Shown: piece after piece, positions 18,560-27,903 of the stretch
How the letters are laid out: each line of letters opens with the position of its first letter
Numbering within the stretch: the first letter of the stretch is position 1
NCBI GenBank assembly: GCA_025989215.1
Contig: JAPDNP010000001.1
Coordinates: 682,001-746,000 of the forward strand
Source of the DNA: Neisseriaceae bacterium JH1-16
GTDB taxonomy: Bacteria; Pseudomonadota; Gammaproteobacteria; Burkholderiales; Chromobacteriaceae
Direction: 5' to 3'
DNA length: 64,000 nt
Position numbers and translations under genes: made by a program
Notes under the pieces: model-generated
The model's input: only the letters and a program-made list of their open reading frames with translations
Told to the model about the DNA's origin: nothing
Database searches by the model: none

Positions 18560-20560
18560 ATGAGCCAAACGACCATCTCTCCATTGCGGCCAACGCATGC
18601 ACAGTCCGCCACGCTTGATGCCGATACGGCACTCGCGCTGGCTGAAGAGGCTTTGCTCTCGCGTCAGCGCGAAGACGGCCATTGGCTATTCGAACTGGAA
18701 GCCGACGCGACCATCCCCTCCGAGTACGTGCTGTTGGTGCATTACCTGGGCGAGATGCCCGACCTGCAGGTGGAAGCGCGGATCGCTAATTATCTGCGGC
18801 GCATCCAGAATGCCGACGGAAGCTGGCCACTGTTCCATCAAGGTCCGGCCGATGTCAGCGCCAGCGTCAAGGCCTACTTCGCACTGAAGATGATCGGCGA
18901 CTCACCGGAAGCAGAGCATATGCAGCGCGCCCGCGCGGCAATCCTGGCGCAAGGGGGGGCGGAAGAGAGCAATGTGTTCACACGAACGCTGCTCGCACTG
19001 TTCGGCGTAGTGCCCTGGCGGGCGGTGCCGATGATGCCGGTGGAAATCACGCTGCTACCGCTCTGGTTTCCCTTTCATCTGTCCAAAGTGTCCTATTGGT
19101 CGCGCACCGTCATCGTCCCCCTATTGGTGTTGAACAGCCTGCGACCACAGGCGCGCAACCCGCGTGGAGTCGGCATCGACGAACTGTTCGGCCGATCGCG
19201 CCACGCCGTACGCCTGCCACGCAAGGCGCCTCACCAGCGATGGCTATGGTTCGGCGTGTTCCGCGGTTTAGACGCTGCGCTACGCGCATGCGAGCCCTTA
19301 TTTCCACGCCCACTACGTCGGCATGCCATCGCCCGAGCCGAGCGTTTCGTACGCGAACGGCTCAATGGCGACGACGGTCTCGGCGCCATTTTCCCTGCCA
19401 TGGCCAATGCGGTGATGATGTTCGAGGCGCTGGGCGTGCCGCGCACTGACCCTGCCGTGGCCCGAGCGCGCGCAGCCATCGACCGCCTGCTGGTGATGCG
19501 CGAGCAAGAAGCCTATTGTCAGCCCTGCCTGTCTCCGGTCTGGGATACCGCGTTGGCCTGTCACGCCTTGCTGGAGGCAGGCGGCCCACACGCATCAGCC
19601 GCAGTGGAGCGCGGACTGGCTTGGCTGCGCCCACTGCAGGTGCTGGACGTCTGCGGTGACTGGTCGGTGCGAAGGCCCAAGCTGCGCCCGGGTGGCTGGG
19701 CCTTCCAGTATGCCAATGCGCATTACCCCGATGTGGACGATACCGCTGTGGTGGCAATGGCACTTCACCGCGCAGCGTATGCCACAAATGGTGAAGGGCA
19801 GCAGAGCGGCGGGCCACAGCCGGACAGCGAGGGTATCGCTCGTGCGGCTGAGTGGGTCGCCGGCATGCAGAGCGACAACGGCGGCTGGGGGGCATTCGAG
19901 CCGGAGAATATCCATTTCTACCTGAACAATATTCCCTTTGCCGATCACGGCGCCCTGCTGGACCCCCCCACGGCGGACGTTTCGGCGCGCTGCCTGTCGA
20001 TGCTGGCACAGCTGGAGGGGAGCGAGGCAGCGGCGACCCAGGCGGCGCTGCGCTACCTATTGGCCGAACAGGAAGCCGACGGAAGTTGGTTTGGGCGCTG
20101 GGGCACCAATTACATCTATGGCACCTGGAGCGCTCTGTCCGGCCTCAATGCCGCAGGGGTCGCCGCCAATGCCCCCGAAGTACGGCGCGCTGCAGACTGG
20201 CTGATCGGCATCCAGAACGAAGACGGCGGCTGGGGAGAGGATGGCGGCAGTTATCGGCTGGACTATCACGGCCATCGGTCCGCACCCAGTACCGCCTCGC
20301 AGACCGCATGGGCGCTGCTGGGGCTGATGGCTGCCAGCGCATTCGATCATGATGCGGTGGAGCGGGGGGTCGACTACCTGATCCGCACCCTGCAGTCCGA
20401 CGGCACCTGGCCGGAAGAACACTTCACCGCGGTGGGCTTTCCGCGCGTGTTCTATCTGCGTTATCACGGTTATGCTCACTATTTTCCGCTGTGGGCGCTG
20501 GCGCGTTACCGCAATCTCCGACAGGATGCTGCTGCGCGCACGACCGAGTGGGGCCTGTGA
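18560..20560 (+). CDS. shc: Squalene-hopene cyclase
   Basis: Monotopic membrane terpene cyclase that folds squalene into hopene or hopanol. The 666-residue protein has the catalytic acid motif DVDD at residues 391-394 and six QW repeats (for example QREDGHW, QNADGSW, QSDNGGW, QEADGSW, QNEDGGW), which stiffen the alpha/alpha barrel. The segment ENIHFYLNNIPFADHGALLDPPTADVSAR is typical of bacterial SHC. Two homopolymers of seven (G at 18953, C at 19963) lie in frame. The TGA overlaps the GTG of hpnG (GTGA). It is part of hpnD-shc-hpnG. Confidence 0.96.
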   Translation: MSQTTISPLRPTHAQSATLDADTALALAEEALLSRQREDGHWLFELEADATIPSEYVLLVHYLGEMPDLQVEARIANYLRRIQNADGSWPLFHQGPADVSASVKAYFALKMIGDSPEAEHMQRARAAILAQGGAEESNVFTRTLLALFGVVPWRAVPMMPVEITLLPLWFPFHLSKVSYWSRTVIVPLLVLNSLRPQARNPRGVGIDELFGRSRHAVRLPRKAPHQRWLWFGVFRGLDAALRACEPLFPRPLRRHAIARAERFVRERLNGDDGLGAIFPAMANAVMMFEALGVPRTDPAVARARAAIDRLLVMREQEAYCQPCLSPVWDTALACHALLEAGGPHASAAVERGLAWLRPLQVLDVCGDWSVRRPKLRPGGWAFQYANAHYPDVDDTAVVAMALHRAAYATNGEGQQSGGPQPDSEGIARAAEWVAGMQSDNGGWGAFEPENIHFYLNNIPFADHGALLDPPTADVSARCLSMLAQLEGSEAAATQAALRYLLAEQEADGSWFGRWGTNYIYGTWSALSGLNAAGVAANAPEVRRAADWLIGIQNEDGGWGEDGGSYRLDYHGHRSAPSTASQTAWALLGLMAASAFDHDAVERGVDYLIRTLQSDGTWPEEHFTAVGFPRVFYLRYHGYAHYFPLWALARYRNLRQDAAARTTEWGL

Positions 20561-21249
20561 GAGCGGCTGGCATAGTGGTAGTAACCGGCATGGCCTTCGA
20601 GGCCCGCATTGCCGCGGGTAGTGGAGTCGAGGTTTTGTATGGGCTGCGTGGCGGTGCGCTGGAGCACGCCCTGGCCGAGCGCCTGCGTACGCCATGCGAA
20701 GGTGTAATCAGCTTTGGCGTGGCTGGTGGACTGGATTTGGCTCTGGTCCCTGGCTCTGTGGTGGTACCAAGGCTTATAGATAACGGTACAGATGGCTTCG
20801 ACACCGACCCGGCTTGGTCAGCCGCCTTGCGTGCTGCGCTGCCTTGGGCCGTGGACGGGATTCTGGCTGGCGTGGACGCTGCCGTAGTCAGCGTCGCAGA
20901 CAAGCAGGCTTTGCATCGCACCAGTGGGGCCCTGGCGGTCGATATGGAATCGCATATCGCGGCACGGCAGGCTCAAGCCGCAGGGGTCCCATTCGCGGCC
21001 TGCCGGGTAGTGATCGACCCTGCCATGCGCACGGTCCCGCCGGCAGCGCTGGCGGCGATGGGCAGCGATGGCCGCACCGATTTCGTCGCCTTGCTGCGAA
21101 CGTTGGCCGAACAACCTCGCCAGCTGATCGATCTGCTGCAATTGGCGCGTGATGCCGGCATCGCCCGTGCCGCCTTGCGCACAGCGCGCGACGCCATGGG
21201 CGAGTATTTTGCGAAACCGGAAGCCAAACGAAGAGTGATGCCTGCCTGA
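20557..21249 (+). CDS. hpnG: Hopanoid-associated phosphorylase (adenosylhopane nucleosidase)
   Basis: Nucleoside-phosphorylase-fold enzyme that removes adenine from adenosylhopane, giving ribosylhopane or its phosphate for C35 hopanoids. The 230-residue product begins VRAAGIVVVTGMAFEARIA at a GTG that overlaps the shc stop. An earlier in-frame ATG would lie deep inside shc. Recognisable parts are the GVAGGL turn, the segment ALAVDMESHIAARQA, with the purine-site Glu of the family, and FAACRVVIDPA. It works directly after HpnH, encoded 10 kb downstream on the other strand. Confidence 0.9.
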   Translation: MRAAGIVVVTGMAFEARIAAGSGVEVLYGLRGGALEHALAERLRTPCEGVISFGVAGGLDLALVPGSVVVPRLIDNGTDGFDTDPAWSAALRAALPWAVDGILAGVDAAVVSVADKQALHRTSGALAVDMESHIAARQAQAAGVPFAACRVVIDPAMRTVPPAALAAMGSDGRTDFVALLRTLAEQPRQLIDLLQLARDAGIARAALRTARDAMGEYFAKPEAKRRVMPA

Positions 21250-21358
21250 GTTTGCCCCTCTTGTACCCACTCCTTCAGCGTCACTAGACGCTAGCGCAAC
21301 GATCCTGGTTAAGGGGGAGTAGCGCAAGGCTTTGCTGCAACGCGAAGAAGGCTGCCGC

Positions 21359-22393
21359 TTACTTGACCGGCGCCATGGCCGGGTCTTTAACCTCTCCGGG
21401 TACGGGCGGCTTACTCGGGACACCTCTTTCCGGCGCCGCTCCCGTCAAGCTCGGCTCTGCCGCAGCACCACTCGCATCTTCTCGTGCAGGCAGCCTTTCC
21501 TGGCCTATCCTTTCTTGCGTTTTCTCTTGCTGTGTTGCCTCAATGCCATCTGCGCCATCATGAGCAGGCGGCTTGTCGACTGTGGCGCCATCCTGTGTTG
21601 ACTCTTGCTTGGCCTGGCCCTCACCAGGGTCCTCATAGTCTTCATACACCGGTAACTTGGTCGTGCCTCTGCCTTCCTGGATCAGATAGCGACGCTGTTG
21701 CTGGTAGGCGTCGCGCACAAAACTGTACTTATCGAGAGCCGCCTGCGACAGCAGATCGGTCGCCCCGAGCATATTGGTGCGGGCACTGACAAACTCCAGG
21801 CCGTAGAGCGAATTGCGGACTTCCGGCCTCGTATAGGTGAGTGGATCCAGCTGAAAATTGACGTATAGGCCCATGCCATCGCGAAACGAGCTTGGGCCAA
21901 AGATAGGCAGTACCACATAGGGGCCGGAAGGGAGACCCCAGCGGCCAAGCGTCAGGCCGAAATCCTGCGAGTGCTTATGCAGCCCGGCGGGTGTCGCAAT
22001 GTCGAGTAGCCCGCCGAGACCGAACACCGTGTTGACCGCCACCCGCATCAGGCTCTCCATCGCCGCCACGCCCTTGCCCTGCAGCAGATTATTGACGGTA
22101 TTGCCCACGTCAGCCAGGTTGCCAAAAAAATTGGTAAAGGCTGTTTGCAGTGGTTGCGGCGTGACGGCCCGGTAGCCTTTGGCCACCGGAATGGCCACGT
22201 ATTCGTCGACCTTGTCGTTCACATTGAAGATGGCACGGTTGAGTGGTTCAAGCGGATCGTTGGGGTTGGCGTTTGGCCCGGTGGCGCAACCATTCAAAAA
22301 TACGGACAGCAGCAAGAGCGAGAAACCGCTGCGTAGTGCACGGATGCCGGCTCGGCATGATGTTGAATGGTCACGAACAAGCACAAGGATCAT
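21359..22393 (-). CDS. MlaA/VacJ-like outer-membrane lipoprotein with long acidic tail
   Basis: Lipoprotein of the MlaA family, which extracts lipids from the outer leaflet of the outer membrane. The signal peptide ends in the lipobox LNGC, followed by DPLEPLNRAIFNVNDKVDEYVAIPVAKGY and the characteristic FFGNLADVGNTVNNLLQGK and GPSSFRDG segments. The MlaA domain ends at about residue 250. Then comes a roughly 95-residue low-complexity Glu/Gln/Pro tail that ordinary MlaA proteins lack. The ATG at 22393 is six bases after the hpnN stop, so the two are coupled. Placed beside hpnN and the MlaC-like hpnM, it suggests a hopanoid-transport version of Mla. Confidence 0.85.
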   Translation of the reverse strand: MILVLVRDHSTSCRAGIRALRSGFSLLLLSVFLNGCATGPNANPNDPLEPLNRAIFNVNDKVDEYVAIPVAKGYRAVTPQPLQTAFTNFFGNLADVGNTVNNLLQGKGVAAMESLMRVAVNTVFGLGGLLDIATPAGLHKHSQDFGLTLGRWGLPSGPYVVLPIFGPSSFRDGMGLYVNFQLDPLTYTRPEVRNSLYGLEFVSARTNMLGATDLLSQAALDKYSFVRDAYQQQRRYLIQEGRGTTKLPVYEDYEDPGEGQAKQESTQDGATVDKPPAHDGADGIEATQQEKTQERIGQERLPAREDASGAAAEPSLTGAAPERGVPSKPPVPGEVKDPAMAPVK

Positions 22394-22399
22394 CGGCAA

Positions 22400-25162
22400 T
22401 CAGTCAATGGGAGGCGTGGAGATGGAGGATGGCTCTAGCCGATCCCCGTGTTCGCAGCTAGCCGAGCTGGCCTGCTTTACATGGTGGGAATCGTTTCCGT
22501 GGGCCGATGACTGCTCCGGCCGCCGGCGAGGCTTGCCCATCAGGATCGGCTGGAAGAATACTGCTCCGACCAAGGTGCACGCCAGCGCAAGCGCCAGCAG
22601 TTTGCCCATGCTGGCGGTGCCCGGATGTTGTGACAACCACAGGCTGCCAAAAGCGGCAGCGGTGGTTGCTGCACTGTACAGCACGGCATGGGTAAGGCTG
22701 GACTGCAGCAGGTGCGTCTCTCCGTTGCGCCAGGCAATCACATAGTAGATTTTGAAGGCCACACCAACGCCCAGCAGCAGCGGCAACGCAATCACATTGG
22801 CAAAATTCAGCGCAACGCCAAACACCACACAGAGCTCCAGCGTCACCACGGTCGAAACCAGTAGCGGCACCAGCGTGCGCAGCACATCGCCGAAGCGTCG
22901 CAGCGTGATCCATAGCAGCAGCGTGATCGACAACACCGCCCATGCTCCCGCCTGAGCAAAGGCGGACATGATGGTGTCGGCCGAGCCGCGTACGGAGATC
23001 GGGCCGCCCGCAGCCGCCGGCTCGGCTCTCAGCACCGTATCGATGAAGTGATTCAACGCCTCGGGGCGAGCCGGGCTGTCGGCACGCGGCAGCTTGGGGC
23101 TAATGCTGACCAGGGCTCGGCCATCTGGGGTTAGCCAGTCGCGCACCAGGTCGGGGGGCAAGCTTTGCTGGCTGACTGGCTGAGCCTGCAAAGCTTGCCG
23201 TAACCGCGCCAGCGTTAATCGCAGTGGCAACGCAATGGCCCGTTCGGCTCGATCGCGCACGGCGGCATCGGCGCCGGCAAGCTGTCGCAATGTCTTGGCC
23301 AATCGCTCGCTGGGCGCTGCGCCCGGTCCGGGGTGGTCCTCGGCGGCGAGTTCGAGCTGATTGGCCAATCGTCTGAGCGCCGCCACGCGTAGCGCATCGT
23401 TGGCAGGGCTTGCAGCGGGCTGGGTCAGCACCGGCATCAGGCTGGCCGCTGCGGCGGCAATTCGCTCCAATTTGGCCGGCTGCTGATCGGGGATAAAGCT
23501 TTGCAGCGTGACCACGCGCGCCACCTCGGGCAGCACTGCAAGCCGCTTCGCCACGAGTTGTGCGGAGGCCAACGACGGCGCCAGCACGCCGACATCGTCG
23601 GTGCCAGCCTGTGGCGCATCCTTGAGCGAGAGCAGCGTGGCCATGGATTCCGATTGCGGATCCTTCAGATTCAGCGGATCGAAATCAAAGCGCAAATGTG
23701 CCAGCAAAGGCGTACCCGCCAGAATGACCGCGCAGGTAAACAACAGCACGGGCTTGCGATGTCGATCGAAGAACCGGTCTGCCGGCGCCAACCACGGGAA
23801 GCTGGGCGATTTGGCCTCGCTGGCAGGGTGTAGTACACGGATCAGTGCCGGCAGCAAGGTGACCGTGGTGGCAAAGGCCACAATCATGCCGCCCCCGGCA
23901 ATCTGCCCCAACTCGGCGACGCCGCGGTAATCGGTAGGTAGAAAGCTGAAAAAGGCGACGGCAGTGGCGGAGGCGGCTAGCGCAAGCGGCATACCCACTT
24001 TTTGCGCGGTAATCACAAGCGCCATCGGCAAGTCGTCGTGCCGGTGGCGTTCTGCACGGTAACGGACGCCAAACTGGATGCCGAAGTCCCCCCCCAGCCC
24101 GACGAACAGCACGGCAAAGGCCACCGAAATCATATTGAGTGCCCCCACCATCGCCAGCCCGAGCGCGGCGGTAATCACCAAGCCGGCGAACAGGTTGAGC
24201 AACACCGCCCCTATCAACCGTGGGGAGCGTAGTGCCAGCCACAGAATCAGCGCCACGACCAAAACCGTCAGCACGCCATTGAGCAGTGCACCGTGTTTGA
24301 CCGAGGCGAATTCCTCATCAGCCAGTGGTTGCGGTCCCGTTAGTCGCACTGTCGCGCCGAAGCGCTCCTGTAGGTGCAGTTGCAGCGCCGCAGCACGAAT
24401 GGCCGCCGAGGCTCCAGCACCGGCCTGCAGATCGCTAAAATCCAACACCGGACTGACCGTCACGTAGCTGTTGGCCATAGCACCGTTGCCCGTTCGGCCA
24501 AGTACCGATTGCCCTGTTTTCGCTGACACCTCGCTACCAGCTTGGGGCGCCGCCAGTGTCATCCAGGACAGCGCTGAGGGTTTGCCTGCCTGCACCTGCT
24601 CCAAAACGGTGGCGCTACGATCGAGCAGGCCGGCCATATCGCCCAGCTTCACCTGACCGATTTGCAGCGGCAGAGCCAGAGTGGTGGACAGCGTATCGGC
24701 CAAACCGCGCAGAGAAGGGTCGTGCGACAGCGCATTGATCAATGGCCGCGCTTGCACCAGTTGCGTGCTCATGCCGTCAACCGTCTTGGCGGGCAGAAAG
24801 AGCAGGCCGGCGCGGGCGAAGAAGTCTCCGCCACCGGGCTGGCTCACCGCCTGAAAGTGCTGCGGCTGCTGACGCAGCGCTTCGGCCAACGCATTGGCGG
24901 CGGCGTCCGCCAGTTCGGGGGCCGGGGCCTGGACCACGGCCAGAATCAATTGCCCTCGTTGTGGAAAAGCCTTGCCGATGGCGGCATCGCGCTGCGCCCA
25001 TGGCGCATCCACATCGAGCAGGCGGTCGATATTGGTATTGATGGCAAAGTGCTTCACCACGTAGATGCCACTGAGCGAGGTCAGCAACAACGCTGCCAGA
25101 ATCACAGCCCAAGCGCGGCGGGTGGAGAAGCGGACTAGGCGGGTGAGCAGGGATGTCAGCAT
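22400..25162 (-). CDS. hpnN: RND-family hopanoid transporter HpnN
   Basis: Large inner-membrane exporter (920 residues) of the MMPL/HpnN branch of RND proteins, which carries hopanoids towards the outer membrane. The layout is an N-terminal helix (about 17-35), a large periplasmic domain, a five-helix block containing [19 protein letters not shown], a second periplasmic domain and a final helix block ending in [13 protein letters not shown]. The start [18 protein letters not shown] is the family's usual N-terminus, although no ribosome site is evident. The mlaA-like gene follows directly. hpnM diverges from its start, with about 158 bp between them for both promoters. Confidence 0.93.
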   Translation of the reverse strand: MLTSLLTRLVRFSTRRAWAVILAALLLTSLSGIYVVKHFAINTNIDRLLDVDAPWAQRDAAIGKAFPQRGQLILAVVQAPAPELADAAANALAEALRQQPQHFQAVSQPGGGDFFARAGLLFLPAKTVDGMSTQLVQARPLINALSHDPSLRGLADTLSTTLALPLQIGQVKLGDMAGLLDRSATVLEQVQAGKPSALSWMTLAAPQAGSEVSAKTGQSVLGRTGNGAMANSYVTVSPVLDFSDLQAGAGASAAIRAAALQLHLQERFGATVRLTGPQPLADEEFASVKHGALLNGVLTVLVVALILWLALRSPRLIGAVLLNLFAGLVITAALGLAMVGALNMISVAFAVLFVGLGGDFGIQFGVRYRAERHRHDDLPMALVITAQKVGMPLALAASATAVAFFSFLPTDYRGVAELGQIAGGGMIVAFATTVTLLPALIRVLHPASEAKSPSFPWLAPADRFFDRHRKPVLLFTCAVILAGTPLLAHLRFDFDPLNLKDPQSESMATLLSLKDAPQAGTDDVGVLAPSLASAQLVAKRLAVLPEVARVVTLQSFIPDQQPAKLERIAAAAASLMPVLTQPAASPANDALRVAALRRLANQLELAAEDHPGPGAAPSERLAKTLRQLAGADAAVRDRAERAIALPLRLTLARLRQALQAQPVSQQSLPPDLVRDWLTPDGRALVSISPKLPRADSPARPEALNHFIDTVLRAEPAAAGGPISVRGSADTIMSAFAQAGAWAVLSITLLLWITLRRFGDVLRTLVPLLVSTVVTLELCVVFGVALNFANVIALPLLLGVGVAFKIYYVIAWRNGETHLLQSSLTHAVLYSAATTAAAFGSLWLSQHPGTASMGKLLALALACTLVGAVFFQPILMGKPRRRPEQSSAHGNDSHHVKQASSASCEHGDRLEPSSISTPPID

Positions 25163-25320
25163 GGGGAGGGACTAGCTGGCTCGGAGAACGATTGCATTGC
25201 GACGAGCATAGCGTCGCCACTGGCTGCCGCATTGCGCTGGACTATACTGGCTTGGCCGTTCGCCTCGCGCACCACGTGGCGACCCGTGTTCCTATCGTCC
25301 ACCATCTCGCCCCCAATCGC

Positions 25321-25953
25321 ATGAATACACACAGTCTCGTTTTACTGCTTCCTTTTGCCGTCGCGATGGCGGTGCCCGCCGCACAGGCCCAGTCACCCGA
25401 ACGCGCCTCGCCCGAAGCTCTGGTACAGGCTGCGGTGGAGGGGGTGGTCGGCACTATCCAGGCTAATCCCGATACGCGTAATGGCGACATCACCAAAATC
25501 ACCACGGTCGTGCAGCGCCAGTTCCTGCCTTACACCGACTTCCAGCGCACCACACGGCTGGCAGTCGGTAACGCCTGGCGCGACGCGACGCCGGAACAGC
25601 GCCAGCAATTGTTCGAGCAATTCCAGACCCTGCTGGTGCGCAGCTATGTGTTGTCGCTCACGCAACTGCGCGAGCAGAACATCAAGTTCCGCTACAAACC
25701 GGCACAGGCGGGATCTAACGCGGCCGACGTGGTGGTTGAAACACGGGTGCTGAACAATGGCGATGAAACCCAGATCGACTATCGCCTGCAACGCACCCCC
25801 ACTGGCTGGAAGATCTACGACATTAACATGATGGGGGCTTGGCTGATCGAGGTCTATCGTCAACAGTTCGCCGACATCCTTGCACGGGGCGGTGTGGACG
25901 GTCTGCTCAAGTATCTGAGTCGGCACAACGCCAAACAGGCGACCGGTTCCTGA
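25321..25953 (+). CDS. hpnM: Hopanoid-associated periplasmic MlaC-like protein HpnM
   Basis: Periplasmic lipid-binding protein of the MlaC/Ttg2D family. The 210-residue precursor has a signal peptide (MNTHSLVLLLPFAVAMAVPAAQA, cleavage after AQA). Its conserved core includes QRQFLPYTDFQRTTRLAVGNAWRDATPEQRQQLFEQF, RSYVLSLTQLRE and GWKIYDINMMGAWLIEVYRQQF. It would ferry hopanoids between HpnN and an outer-membrane partner such as the MlaA-like lipoprotein nearby. I placed the start at 25321, where the signal peptide begins; the longer frame from 25153 crosses the divergent promoter region. A TATACT -10-like box lies at 25243. Confidence 0.9.
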   Translation: MNTHSLVLLLPFAVAMAVPAAQAQSPERASPEALVQAAVEGVVGTIQANPDTRNGDITKITTVVQRQFLPYTDFQRTTRLAVGNAWRDATPEQRQQLFEQFQTLLVRSYVLSLTQLREQNIKFRYKPAQAGSNAADVVVETRVLNNGDETQIDYRLQRTPTGWKIYDINMMGAWLIEVYRQQFADILARGGVDGLLKYLSRHNAKQATGS

Positions 25954-26021
25954 CTGCGCGGCGGCGCCCTGACGGCTTCCGTGCGGCCCCGGTTGTGCCG
26001 TCCTGATCCGCCACAGGGCGC

Positions 26022-27050
26022 TCAAGAAGTGTGCTCCGTCGGGTTGCGGTCGGCATGCCGCTGTTTGTTGCCATGCCGCCAATGGCGCAATTCCAGCCAC
26101 TGCCATGACAGTAGCGCAGGCACGCCGAACAGCACCTCCCGTGCGCGCTTGACCAGCGCCAGCGACAGTGACACCTGAGGACTGACGCCGAGCATCTGCC
26201 CCAGCAGCAATACCACCGCTTCCTGCACTCCAAGCCCGGCCGGCACGAAGAAGGCGATATGACGCACCGCCTGGGTCAATGCCTCGATCGCCAGTGCCTG
26301 CCAGAAGGGGACTGGGTGGCCAAGCAGCATCAATGCAAACCAGACTTCGAGCGTACCTGCGACGAGCCCGGCGAACTGCCAGCCCAGCGCCTTCAGCAGC
26401 GTGCCGTGGCGCTGATTGAGCTCGCGGATTCTTGCGTCGAGCCGGGCTCCGTCGACCATCGCGGCGATCCGGTGATCCGCACCGAACAAGCGCTTTGCCG
26501 CGCCTTCCAGCCGCTCGAAGAGTGCGCTGTAGCGTAATGACAATGCGAACAACACTGGCACCGGCAACGACAGCAGCAGGCCTGCCAACACCACCCAACC
26601 GTGCCCGCCATCCTGAAGGGCAGCCAGTAGCATCAGCACCCCCAGCGCCGAAAACAGATACTGGGCAAACAGCGTGACCATGACCTCGACCACGATGCTG
26701 GCGGCGACCGCGCCGGCATCCGGCACGCGCAACCGTGCCAACCTGATGCCGACCAGTTCACCGCCTACGCTGACGGTCGGCAACAGCCGATTGACTGCCT
26801 CGCGCACCGTGGCTACCCACCACAGAAAGCCCAGGCTCGCACGCCCCGCGGGGTCAACCGGGGCCAGCAGCGTGCGCCAGCCCTGTGCATCCAACATCAG
26901 CGGCAGGGCATGTAGCGGCACCAACAGAAGCAAAAGCCAGCCACCCTGTGCCATGACATGTGCCACGTCGCCAACCCCCTGATGTACCACCAGGGCGGTG
27001 AGAGCAAGCAGACCGATGAGGCCAGTCAAGTAGACAATGTGCTTCATCAT
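26022..27050 (-). CDS. hpnL: Hopanoid-associated integral membrane protein HpnL
   Basis: Polytopic membrane protein (342 residues, about eight hydrophobic segments) of the HpnL branch of the lysylphosphatidylglycerol synthase-like transmembrane family (UPF0104 type). Motifs typical of the family are EAVNRLLPTVSVGGELVG near residue 85 and HIAFFVPAGLGVQEAVVLLLGQ near residue 265. It may act as a flippase-like or scaffold protein for modified hopanoids; the role is not settled in the literature that I know. It is the last gene of the minus-strand hpnH-I-J-K-L run and starts four bases after the hpnK stop with tandem ATG codons. Confidence 0.87.
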   Translation of the reverse strand: MMKHIVYLTGLIGLLALTALVVHQGVGDVAHVMAQGGWLLLLLVPLHALPLMLDAQGWRTLLAPVDPAGRASLGFLWWVATVREAVNRLLPTVSVGGELVGIRLARLRVPDAGAVAASIVVEVMVTLFAQYLFSALGVLMLLAALQDGGHGWVVLAGLLLSLPVPVLFALSLRYSALFERLEGAAKRLFGADHRIAAMVDGARLDARIRELNQRHGTLLKALGWQFAGLVAGTLEVWFALMLLGHPVPFWQALAIEALTQAVRHIAFFVPAGLGVQEAVVLLLGQMLGVSPQVSLSLALVKRAREVLFGVPALLSWQWLELRHWRHGNKQRHADRNPTEHTS

Positions 27051-27054
27051 CGGC

Positions 27055-27903
27055 TCATGTCGGTATTAGCACATCGGCAAAGCCGCCGCGTCGGGGAGCC
27101 ACCTTGTCCAGAGCCGCACGCACGCGTGGCGAGAGCAGCGCCGCAAGTTCATCGGCGTGACGGTAACCACTCATGGAGGGCGCCACGCGCGAGCCGGACT
27201 CCACCCCTGGATGCAGGTAGATCTCGACCACACCGGCAGGCAGCCGGGTCAGCGCGGCGAGCAGTGCCGCCTCGTCCATTCTGCCGCTATCAGCAATGCC
27301 AACCACGTAGTCGTTGTGGGCGATGCCGGCGGTGCGCAGGCGTCGACGCAGCAATGCCAACCAGGGCCGCAGAAACAGTGGTGTCCCCATTTCCAGCGGC
27401 AGCCGTATGGCACGTAAGTCGAATTCTCGCCCGATGCGCAGGATCAGCGATAGCACCGTCGGGTGCAGGTGAAAATGCTTGTGTGCATTGACATGGTCGA
27501 GTGGCAAGCCGGTTGCTGCGAAGGCCTCGAATTGTGCGCGGATCTCGGCGGCTAGCTGCCGCCGTACATGGGGCAGGAAGAAGAAACGACAGCCGTCCCG
27601 CACCATGGCCGAACCGAAGCGCCCCTGGGCATCGACCAGATCAGGTATCTCGGAGTGCGGGAGTACGGCTGGGCCGTCGGCGAGCACGATGTGCAATCCG
27701 ACGCGCAAGCCGGGTAACCGGTGCGCCCGCGCAACCGCGTCGGCGGCGGCCGGTGCGCCCACCATCAGGCTCGCAGCATTGAGCACGCCCTCACGATAGG
27801 CCCGCTCCACCGCCTCGTTGACGGACGGGTGCAGGCCGAAGTCGTCGGCGGTGATGATCAGGCCGTTCTGCAGCGGCGCTTGAGACGGGTGCGCCAGAGT
27901 CAT
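27055..27903 (-). CDS. hpnK: Hopanoid deacetylase HpnK (YdjC/ChbG family)
   Basis: Carbohydrate deacetylase-fold protein (282 residues). In hopanoid clusters it removes the acetyl group from bacteriohopanetetrol N-acetylglucosamine to leave the glucosamine form. The metal-binding Asp pair is in LIITADDFGLHPSVNEA and the His cluster is in LPLDHVNAHKHFHLHPTV. RVGLHIVLADGPAV is also typical of the family. The ATG overlaps the stop of hpnJ by four bases (ATGA). It acts after HpnI and before HpnJ in the cyclitol ether route, as described for Burkholderia. Confidence 0.92.
   Translation of the reverse strand: MTLAHPSQAPLQNGLIITADDFGLHPSVNEAVERAYREGVLNAASLMVGAPAAADAVARAHRLPGLRVGLHIVLADGPAVLPHSEIPDLVDAQGRFGSAMVRDGCRFFFLPHVRRQLAAEIRAQFEAFAATGLPLDHVNAHKHFHLHPTVLSLILRIGREFDLRAIRLPLEMGTPLFLRPWLALLRRRLRTAGIAHNDYVVGIADSGRMDEAALLAALTRLPAGVVEIYLHPGVESGSRVAPSMSGYRHADELAALLSPRVRAALDKVAPRRGGFADVLIPT

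Noticed and set aside
18953-19969. Seven-base G and C runs in shc as possible phase-variation tracts
   Set aside because: Both are in frame in an intact gene, and runs of seven occur by chance at this GC content. A run of seven G at 63908 in the amidohydrolase gene is similar.
22393-22399. A TTG at 22399 as the start of the mlaA-like gene
   Set aside because: It would overlap nothing useful and the ATG six bases downstream gives an ordinary signal peptide, so I used the ATG.
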